Source: an uncultured Lachnospiraceae bacterium
Lineage (GTDB): Bacteria; Bacillota_A; Clostridia; Lachnospirales; Lachnospiraceae
Direction of reading: 5' to 3'
Length of the DNA stretch: 64,000 bases
Assembly: GCA_902801585.1 (NCBI GenBank)
Contig: CADCIU010000007.1
Location: 1 to 64,000, forward strand
The notes beneath the pieces were generated by a model, which was not told the origin of the DNA, ran no database searches, and saw nothing but the letters and a program-made list of their open reading frames with translations. Both the position numbers and the translations under genes were made by a program. How positions within the stretch are numbered: the stretch's first letter is position 1; every line of letters begins with the position of its first letter. Of the stretch, positions 43,500 to 51,500 are shown piece after piece.

Positions 43500-45098
43500 A
43501 TGATTCGAATTATGATCGTAGAAAGTGAGGAGACCACAGGATCGTCGCTCTATAATATCATCCGGGTATATTTTGGAACAATGTGCGAGACGGTTGTAGT
43601 GAAAAGCGGCTCGATGGCAATCGAGCAAAGCATATCTTTCAGGCCGGATATCGCCATTGTGGACACACAGATTCAGGGACTTACGTGGATCCAGACGATC
43701 AGGGAAATACGCAGCAGACACCCGTCGACGTTATTTATCATCACGACACCTTACAGCAGGTATTCTTATACGAATGAAGCGGCGGTTCTTGACATCCGTG
43801 AGATCCTCACAAAACCGATCAGCAGAAAAGAAGTCGTCGAAGTATGTACCAGAGTATTCCGACAGGTAGAGCTTCAGAGAATATCACAAAGCGATGTGCT
43901 GTTTATGAGGGAAAAGGTCGAACTTACGATCCCTTTCCTTGAAGATTCTTTTATTAACGGTCTGATCCGCAAAGAAAAGGGAAATGCCAATGCAGGGTAT
44001 CTGAAGCTGCTGGGAGTACCGCAGGAAAGCGGCAGTGTGGTCACCCTTGAATTCAGAGAGAAAGGAAAACGTGCGGCATCCGTGAGCTCTATCACAGCCA
44101 GCGAAAAGATAGAAGGCTACTATGATGATCTTCGAAAGATCGTTTTGTATTATCTGCCGTGCCTGATGAGTTTTGTGATGGGAAACAGAGTCATTCTGTA
44201 TGTTCCGGCTGACATACAGACGACCCTTTACGGCCATAAGGAAGAGCTTACTGCGAAGGTGCGAAAGCTGGTCCAAAGGCTTGAAAAAAAGTTCGACCTG
44301 CAGTTCCGGGCGGGGATCGGAGATACATACGAAACAGAGCAGTCTATTTGGTCATACAGGGAATCATTGCAGTGTCTTAGTCAAAAAAGCAAAAGCGTCG
44401 TCCATATTAAAGACTTCAGGACGGAGGGGATCAAAGAGGGCTTTCCCAGAGAACAGTTTAACAATTGTCTGCAGACAGGCCTGAAGTCTGATCATGACAG
44501 CGCGGCAGCGGCTTTTGAGGAGCTCTGGGTCCGGATGGATGAAGCAGAGTATGAGACAGATGAAATAGAAAAGGTCATGCTGGAGCTTATGTGCGTGACG
44601 GAACATAAAGCGGCAGAGACAGGACTCATCCGCTGGGAGAGGCTTCGCGACAGTGAGTCCATGGCCTGCTTTCGATCACAGGGGAACAGGACTCAGATGC
44701 GGAAATGGTACTTGGAGCAGTGGCTGAGTCTTTGTGATGATATCAGTGCGATGAGGACGCGCGGATCAGACAGTGTGAGCGGTAAGGCGATCAAGTATAT
44801 CAGAGAGCATTTTTCAGAGGAGATCTCGCTCGAAGAGGTCTCACAGGCGGTCAATATCAGCCCCTTCTATTTCAGCAGGCTTTTCAAACATGAGACCGGG
44901 AAGAATTTTATAGAATTTCTCAATGACACGAGAATGCAGAAAGCAAAAGAATATCTTGTCGATCCTATGTACAGCATCAAAGAAATTTGCCACAAGTGCG
45001 GTTACAGTGATCCTAATTATTTCAGCAGGATCTTTCGGAAATATGAGGGAATATCTCCCAGCGAGTGGCGAAGCAAAACAGGCACAAACGAGGTATAA
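43500..45098 (+). CDS. Response regulator with AraC-type output domain and degenerate acidic pocket
   Basis: 532 residues, start behind TAGGAGGATACG. Residues 1-125 are a receiver domain with phospho-acceptor Asp55 (IAIVDTQIQG), Thr82/Thr83 and Lys105 (LTKPIS), but the usual acidic pair near the N-terminus is replaced by VESEE. The middle (about 130-420) is an unassigned region as in YesN-type regulators. The C-terminal AraC domain (about 430-530) has both helix-turn-helices: ISLEEVSQAVNISPFYFSRL and SIKEICHKCGYSDPNYFSRI. The SpoIIE-type phosphatase gene follows, but no histidine kinase. YesN-type regulators usually control carbohydrate or surface genes; the target here is unknown. Confidence 0.9.
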   Translation: MIRIMIVESEETTGSSLYNIIRVYFGTMCETVVVKSGSMAIEQSISFRPDIAIVDTQIQGLTWIQTIREIRSRHPSTLFIITTPYSRYSYTNEAAVLDIREILTKPISRKEVVEVCTRVFRQVELQRISQSDVLFMREKVELTIPFLEDSFINGLIRKEKGNANAGYLKLLGVPQESGSVVTLEFREKGKRAASVSSITASEKIEGYYDDLRKIVLYYLPCLMSFVMGNRVILYVPADIQTTLYGHKEELTAKVRKLVQRLEKKFDLQFRAGIGDTYETEQSIWSYRESLQCLSQKSKSVVHIKDFRTEGIKEGFPREQFNNCLQTGLKSDHDSAAAAFEELWVRMDEAEYETDEIEKVMLELMCVTEHKAAETGLIRWERLRDSESMACFRSQGNRTQMRKWYLEQWLSLCDDISAMRTRGSDSVSGKAIKYIREHFSEEISLEEVSQAVNISPFYFSRLFKHETGKNFIEFLNDTRMQKAKEYLVDPMYSIKEICHKCGYSDPNYFSRIFRKYEGISPSEWRSKTGTNEV

Positions 45099-45123
45099 TA
45101 AAAGAATACCATCGAAGTACGGT

Positions 45124-45181
45124 ATCATAGAAGAACACGATCATAGAAGAACACGATCATAGAAGAACATTATCATAGAAA
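45124..45181. repeat. Short tandem repeat, 16-base unit, about 3.6 copies
   Basis: The unit ATCATAGAAGAACACG repeats from 45124, 45140 and 45156 (last bases changed) with a partial copy from 45172. It fills the gap between the response regulator and the phosphatase genes. Confidence 0.9.
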
Positions 45182-45223
45182 GACAGTTCCTTTTTTGTTT
45201 GTCAGAAAGTGGAGAGAAAAGCA

Positions 45224-46849
45224 ATGCCTGAGAAATATGATAAACTGCGCTCCAATATGTCCTTCAACGTTACAGCCGGGATCGTATTGCTACTGGCTGT
45301 ATTCAGCATTATTGTCAGTGCGATCGGTATTCTCAGCTTTACGGAATCTTTCAAAAAAGAGCACTCCACCACCACATATCACATGGCAGATACAGCAGCC
45401 ATGCTGGTCAACGGGGATCATATCGATGAATATCTCCGTGGAGAAGAGATGGAGGAATATGCCAGGACCAAAAGGATCCTGGATACCTATTGCAAGTATA
45501 TGAATGTATCGCTGGTGTATGTCATTGATGTGGACCGCAGTGATTACAATCACTTTGTTTCGGTCTTCAACGCTGTTGATAATGCGGTGGATGATACAGC
45601 ATATGAGGAGTGGGAGATCGGGCATGAGAGAGAGACCACCAATGAGGAATACCGGCGCAAATACGAAGAGTTGTACGAAAAAAAGGTATTGTACGGAACC
45701 ATATACCGCTTAAACCCGGGCAAAGGCCTGCACCCGCACATCACTACGATCGTGCCGGTTTTGGACTCCACCGATGAGGTGGCAGCCCTGTTGTGCGTAC
45801 AGAGGCCGATCAACGAACTGGCGGCGGTCGTGCGCGTGTTCGTGATTCGGACCGGCATATTCGCATTACTGCTGGCTTTCTTTGCGTCACAGCTGGCGGC
45901 CTACTTCTCCAGAAAATGGATCATATCTCCCATTCGGAAGATTTCGGGGGAAGCGACGCGCTTTGCGAAAGAGAACACAAAAGGAGAGGAGCTGGGGGAT
46001 GTCAGCCGGTTCAGCGAGATCTACAATCTCTCCCGGGCCATCGATAAGATGGAAACGGATATGGAGAACTATGTTCAAAACCTGACGGCTGTCACTGCAG
46101 AGCGGGAACGGATCGGAACAGAGCTGTCTTTTGCCAGAAAGATCCAGCACGACGCATTGCCGCATACGTACCCTGCCTTCCCCGGCAGAACGGAGTTCGA
46201 TATTTACGCTTCCATGACGCCGGCCAAGGAAGTGGGCGGGGACTTTTACAATTTTGATCTGATCGATGAGGATCATCTCGCTATGTGGATCGGCGACGTA
46301 TCCGACAAGGGCGTGCCTGCTGCGCTGTTCATGATGGCGATCAACATCGTGATCGAGAACCGGGTGATCATGGGCGGTTCGCCTGCAGAGATCATGGCTT
46401 ATGTGAACAATAATGTCTGCGCGCACAGCAAGACGGATATGTTCGTCACGATCTGGCTGGGCATCCTGGAGATCTCAACGGGGCGGATCATCTGCTGCAA
46501 CGCGGGACACGAAGATCCGGCCGTCTATAAAAAAGGCGGCGCATTTGAGATCGTGAAGAAGAAGCACAATACGGCTGTCGGCGCCATGCCGGATCTCCCC
46601 TACAATGATGAGGAGATCTTCCTGGAAAAGGGAGATAAGCTCTTCATTTACACAGACGGTGTTCCCGAGGCCACGAACTCGTTCAATGAGCTGTTCACGG
46701 TAGGAAGAATGGTAGATGCCCTGAATGAGTACTGCGAAGGGACGCCGCAGGAGATCCTGGAAGGCATGCACAAGAGCGTGAATGAGTTTGTGGGAGACCG
46801 GACACAGTTCGATGATCTGACGATGCTGTGTGTGGAATTGAAGGGATGA
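45224..46849 (+). CDS. Membrane PP2C-type phosphatase (SpoIIE/RsbU family) with HAMP domain
   Basis: 541 residues from the ATG at 45224 behind GGAGAGAAAAGCA; a GTG five codons upstream is possible. Layout: helix at about 15-40, extracytoplasmic sensor to about 205, second helix at about 208-230, HAMP-like linker, then the phosphatase domain at about 300-541. Metal-binding Asp residues appear in AKEVGGDFYNF, WIGDVSDKGVPAALFM and FDDLTMLCVEL. Family knowledge: such phosphatases dephosphorylate anti-sigma antagonists in partner-switching pathways. No anti-sigma or antagonist gene lies nearby, so its partner is probably elsewhere, or it acts with the adjacent response regulator. Confidence 0.9.
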   Translation: MPEKYDKLRSNMSFNVTAGIVLLLAVFSIIVSAIGILSFTESFKKEHSTTTYHMADTAAMLVNGDHIDEYLRGEEMEEYARTKRILDTYCKYMNVSLVYVIDVDRSDYNHFVSVFNAVDNAVDDTAYEEWEIGHERETTNEEYRRKYEELYEKKVLYGTIYRLNPGKGLHPHITTIVPVLDSTDEVAALLCVQRPINELAAVVRVFVIRTGIFALLLAFFASQLAAYFSRKWIISPIRKISGEATRFAKENTKGEELGDVSRFSEIYNLSRAIDKMETDMENYVQNLTAVTAERERIGTELSFARKIQHDALPHTYPAFPGRTEFDIYASMTPAKEVGGDFYNFDLIDEDHLAMWIGDVSDKGVPAALFMMAINIVIENRVIMGGSPAEIMAYVNNNVCAHSKTDMFVTIWLGILEISTGRIICCNAGHEDPAVYKKGGAFEIVKKKHNTAVGAMPDLPYNDEEIFLEKGDKLFIYTDGVPEATNSFNELFTVGRMVDALNEYCEGTPQEILEGMHKSVNEFVGDRTQFDDLTMLCVELKG

Positions 46850-47573
46850 GGAGAAGCCGGGGGCGAGACTGGAATTAAGGGGTTGGACACCAGCACTTTA
46901 GTGCTTGCTTGGGTTTCATTTAGCGGCATTACGCCTAAGAATTGAAAATTCTGAAAATATAGGAGGCGCAAAATCGGCGGCGTGACGCCTAAGATTTGGA
47001 AATTCAAATAAATAAGCGTGAAAAAAAGGAACAGGAAGTAAGAAAAACTCAATCTTAGGAGTCAGGGCACTCCTAAGATTGAGAATTCTTTTATTTTTAG
47101 GGGGAATGGACACGCCTAAGAAGGCTGGATTTTAATTTTTAGGAGGGAAGGTGCCAAAAGTCGGACTCCTAAGATCAGGAATTTTGAAAATTCCAAATTG
47201 GAATTCTTAGGTGAACCCCAATTTGGAATTCTTAGGTGAACCCCAAAATCAAAGCCAGCCGCCTAAGCAAAATTCACGCCCTTCTGACCAGTTTCAGCGG
47301 AAATTCCACCGAGCAAATGAAGAACTCTCTTCTGAAAAAGCAGAATAAAACGAATTATCAACTGTATTTTGACAAATTATAGATAAACCGCAAAAAAACG
47401 ACCCCGGAGCAGTCAATTGGAAAGCCGCAATGCTTCCGGTCAGGATACAATTGTAGTGTCAAATCCAGATATTCATCTGGTCATCTGTCGACCTTTCTTT
47501 TCCGGCAGATCAGAAATCCCAAGTCAAACGAAACGAATAAACAGCATTAAAATACTTGCGGAGGGAATTCCAT
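46850..47573. repeat. Non-coding region with at least nine CCTAAG motifs in both orientations
   Basis: Within about 330 bases the word CCTAAG or its complement CTTAGG appears at 46934, 46988, 47054, 47072, 47115, 47168, 47206, 47231 and 47262, usually as GCCTAAGA or TCCTAAGA next to A/T-rich GGAATTC-like stretches. It includes a perfect hairpin (47048-47083) and a direct repeat of 25 bases (47196-47220 and 47221-47245, one mismatch). No frame over 80 codons with a ribosome binding site is present. What it does is unknown. Confidence 0.8.
47048..47096 (+). terminator. Strong hairpin followed by a T-rich run
   Basis: Arms CTCAATCTTAGGAGT and ACTCCTAAGATTGAG (15 bases, perfect) around CAGGGC, then AATTCTTTTATTTTT. 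It could terminate transcription from either side or form part of a structured RNA. Confidence 0.6.
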
Positions 47574-48371
47574 ATGCAGGATATATTCGGAACACAGTTA
47601 GAAGAAAGGAAAACGTATCTGCAGGGAATGATTCAGCAAAAGAGGAAGGAACTTGAAGGGGTGCCGGAGGGAAAACTCAGATGCAAGCTGAATCGCAGCA
47701 GGCAGGAATACTATTGGGTCAAGGACACGGGTGACACGACGGGTCAATATATTCCTGTCGGCCAGTCGGAATTGAAGAGCGCCCTTGCGCAGAAGGCATA
47801 TGACCAAAAAGTGCTGGATTACTCAGAGGGTGAGTATAAGAGAATCTGCGCTTTGGAAAAATACAGAGAGGCACATCCGCTGGAGAGTGCATACGAGCAG
47901 TATTCTCCCGCTAGAAAAGCTCTTGTCCGCCCCATCGTCTTATCAGATGAAGAATACATTACGAGGTGGAAGAGCAGGCAGCATACTGTGTTGGGATTCG
48001 AGGAAGGGGCGCCGGAGTTTTATACAAAGGCCGGGCTGCGCGTGCGGTCCAAGTCGGAGATCATTATTGCGGAAAGGCTGGATGACCTAGTGCTGCCATA
48101 TATCTTTGAGTTTCCGGTCTACTTGCCGGACCGAGGATGGGTCTTTCCGGATTTCACCATTCTGAATGTCCGCCTGCGCAAAGCTTATTTGTGGGAGCAT
48201 TTGGGCAGAATGGACGATCCGGGATATCTGGTCAGCAACATTTCGAAGCTCAAATCCTATGAGAAAGAGGGTTATTACATGGGTGATAACCTGATCGTCA
48301 CTTTTGAGACCAAGGACAGTCCGATCGACACACGCCAGGTAGATCGTCTGATCAAGCATTTCCTTATGTGA
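47574..48371 (+). CDS. Hypothetical protein, candidate PD-(D/E)XK nuclease fold
   Basis: 265 residues from the ATG at 47574 with GGAGGG eight bases upstream; a TTG at 47556 overlaps the site. The N-terminal half is helical and charged. The C-terminal half has a run typical of restriction-endonuclease-like folds: VRSKSEIIIAERLD (the helix with conserved Glu), then WVFPDFTILN (Asp at the strand turn) and KAYLWEHLGRMDD (Glu of the ExK position with a nearby His), ending in DSPIDTRQVDRLIKHFL. I infer a nuclease-like fold from this order, without proof of activity. It stands alone after the CCTAAG region and could be related to it. Confidence 0.65.
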   Translation: MQDIFGTQLEERKTYLQGMIQQKRKELEGVPEGKLRCKLNRSRQEYYWVKDTGDTTGQYIPVGQSELKSALAQKAYDQKVLDYSEGEYKRICALEKYREAHPLESAYEQYSPARKALVRPIVLSDEEYITRWKSRQHTVLGFEEGAPEFYTKAGLRVRSKSEIIIAERLDDLVLPYIFEFPVYLPDRGWVFPDFTILNVRLRKAYLWEHLGRMDDPGYLVSNISKLKSYEKEGYYMGDNLIVTFETKDSPIDTRQVDRLIKHFLM

Positions 48372-48580
48372 GATCGCTGTAACTGTCGTTTTGCAAATTC
48401 TCTTCGGCCAAAATATCTCCTCCGCAGTATCTTGATCTCGGACATATGCTGACGCATCCCTGAATTAGTTGTGATAAAATTGCTGTATAGATGATTCTTT
48501 GATCCATTCTGATTTGGAAGACTCCCGTTCGGACAGGCGGTGAGTTTGCAGCAGATCCAACTTTGCGGCAGGAGGTGTCC

Positions 48581-51500
48581 ATGAAAAAGACCACGTCGAT
48601 CCTCTTATGTGCAATGATCATATTGGCAGCTTGTGCGAATGCAGGAGGGGGCACGGAGAGCCCGCAAAGCGCATCCTCTCAATCGGGAACAGAGGCCGTG
48701 GCGGAGAGTACAGCCGCCGGCGGCAGCACGGAACAGGAAAACGCCGATGCAGAGGGCGAAGCTTTATACGAAGAGAGCGATGGCGGTTTCATATCAGATG
48801 ACACCGCCGGAGAAACCGCGGCCGGCGACCGATCAGATGACGCCGCCGGAGAAACCGCGGCCGTCGACCGATCAGATGACGCCGCCGGAGAAACCGCGGC
48901 CGTCGACCGGACAGATGACACCGCCGGAGAAACCGCGGCCGGCGACCGATCAGATGACGCCGCCGGAGAAACCGTCAGCACTGACCAGGATGACGCAGAT
49001 TCCGCGGAAGGCGAAAGTGAGAACAACTTCGGTCTGGTCATCCTCGAGGAAGACGAGGGTGACTACAGGAGCGCTGCCGGAAAAAGGAGCGCTCAGGGTG
49101 GAGATCCCGCCGCATCGTTGCTGCACGCAGTGACCGGGACCGAGGATGATGCGAAGACGGGAAACGGCGGCGGAAATCCTGAAAAAGAATATACCGTCAT
49201 GGTCTACATTGTGGGTTCCAACTTGGAGAGCCGCTATGGGGCCGCGACCAACGATATGGAGGAGATGCGGGCGGCAGGGCTGGATTTTGACAGGACGAAC
49301 CTGCTGGTATACACGGGAGGAAGCAAGCGCTGGGTCAGCAACATTCCCAACACCAGCAACAACGTGCTGGACATGTCCGTGGATACCCGAAGCCAGACGG
49401 ACAGGATCATGGCGCAGACGGATTCGAGTGCGGATATGGGACTTCCGGAGACATTGGCGGAGTTCATCAATTACTGCACAACGAATTACCCGGCAAGGCA
49501 TTACGGACTGATCCTGTGGGACCACGGCGGCGGACCGCTGTGGGGATACGGCAGCGATGAGCTCTTTAAAAACGACAGTCTTCTTTTGGGTGAACTCAGG
49601 TCCGCAATGAACAGCACGATCTTCGGGCCGGGCAGCGCGACACCGGACGGAGGGCGGAAGCTGGACTGGGTCGGGTTTGACGCATGCCTCATGGGAACGC
49701 TGGAGAACGCGAAACTGTGGGGAGATTATGCGGATTATCTGGTCGGATCGGAAGAACTGGAGCCGGGCCGGGGATGGGATTACACCTTCCTGAATGTGCT
49801 CAACAGCGAGGAGGACGCCGGCGAGGTCGTGAGCGCGATCGTGGATGCATACGGCAGCTATTATGAGAACAATCGGACACAGTTTTTTGACCCCGATGTG
49901 ACGCTGGCCGCCATGGACCTGTCCAAGACGGACGATGTGCTCCGTGCATTCGACGCGCTGCTCAGCGCTATGGGCCGGGGGATCGGAGAGGGGCAGTATG
50001 CCCTGCTCAACCGGGCGAGAAGCAGGACTAAGACATTTGGATTGAGCGCCGCAGATACGAAGGAAGAGGCCTATGACCTGGTCGATCTGCGGGACCTTGC
50101 AGGGCAGGCAGCTGAACTGTACCCTGAGGAGGCGCAGGCGCTGTCGGAAGCGGTCGACGCGATGGTGATCCGCTCCGCTTCCAACGTAGAGGCAGCGGGC
50201 GGGGTTTCCTGCTACATGCCGGGAGACAACAGAGATCTGTATGAAGTGGCGGGTGAACTCTATGCACAGGAGGAGATGCTCTCCGACGCTTATCAGGCTT
50301 TTGTGGAGTCCTATACCGGCTCGTGGCTTGCGAGCAGCAGAACGGATTGGACTTTTGATAAGCTCAAAGAGCAGGGTGGGGAGGTCACACTCGCACTCAC
50401 ACCGGATCAAGTTCAAAATGCATCGGAGATTTACTATTCGATCCTGTTCAGGAATCGGTATGGCGGGTATGCGATGACGACCTGCAATGTCAGGATCTTT
50501 CCGGACGAGAACAATGTCCTGCATATTCCCGCGGATCCCATGCTGATGACAGCGGGCACGGATCTGCAGGAGTCGACGCGTCCATGGGCCTGCGTGCAGA
50601 TCTCGGACAGCGGCGGGGAGAGCGTCTACAAGACCGTTCGGACGATTTTGTCCACGGGGCATGAGTTCACGGATTTTGACCTCAGTACGGACGAGGAAGT
50701 CTCTGTCACGCTCAGAAACAAAGCCGGCGAGAGGGATGCGGCGATCCAGGACATCATTTCTTCGGCCGGCAGCGCCATGCACAGCGGCAAGGGATCGATC
50801 GACATATCGGACTACAAGTCGATCATTGATATCGGAGGCGATACGCTCTCCCCGGTCCGGGATGAGAGAGGAAGGATGAAGCCGTATCCGGAGTGGGAGT
50901 ATAAGGGATACCTGTTCCTGCCGCTGTCGGTGGACAATTCGCTGCGGTTTTATTTCAGGCCGGCGTCCGAGTTTGACCTGGATTTTATCTGCCAGGTGAC
51001 GGTCAGAGATGTCAACGGAAATCTGCACGGATCGGAATACCTGGACCTGAATCCTATGAAAAAGACGCAGATCGTGGAACAGCAGACGCAGAACGGGACG
51101 CTGTCCTTTGAGGTCTTTGAGGATCATGCAGAAGTGAAAAAATACAGCGGGGAAGACACGTCGCTCACCGTGCCGGACAATGCCGGCGGTAAACCTGTGA
51201 CTGCGATCGCCCGAAATGCGTTTTATCCGGCGCAGTCTCTCGAGAGCATAGAGCTTCCGGATACGATCACGGAGATCTCAAGCGGCGCATTCAGCGATAC
51301 GACCCGTCTGCGGAAAATCCGCCTGTCTGAGAGTCTTGAGACGATCGGCCTGTATGCATTTAAGGGCTCCGGCATCGAGGAGATCGAGATCCCGGAGAGT
51401 GTCACGAAGATCGGCCGGGCGGCGTTTGAGCAGAGCGGACTCCGCACCGTGAAGCTGCCGGATTCGCTGGAAATGGTCGGGCCGGATGCTTTCGGCATAT

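Noticed and set aside
45124..45181. Possible CRISPR array
   Set aside because: The 16-base units follow each other without spacers and no cas genes are present, so it is a simple tandem repeat.
46934..47267. CRISPR-like array from repeated CCTAAG words
   Set aside because: Repeats are only 6-8 bases, occur in both orientations and at irregular distances, so it is not a CRISPR.
47417..47656. 79-codon + strand frame before the candidate nuclease gene
   Set aside because: No ribosome binding site, no similarity, and it overlaps the better-supported start at 47574.
48950..51127. 725-codon open frame on the - strand
   Set aside because: It lies entirely antisense to the C11-LRR gene, has no ribosome binding site or recognisable domain, and its amino-acid make-up (Arg, His, Val, Leu) is typical of an antisense shadow of a GC-rich gene.
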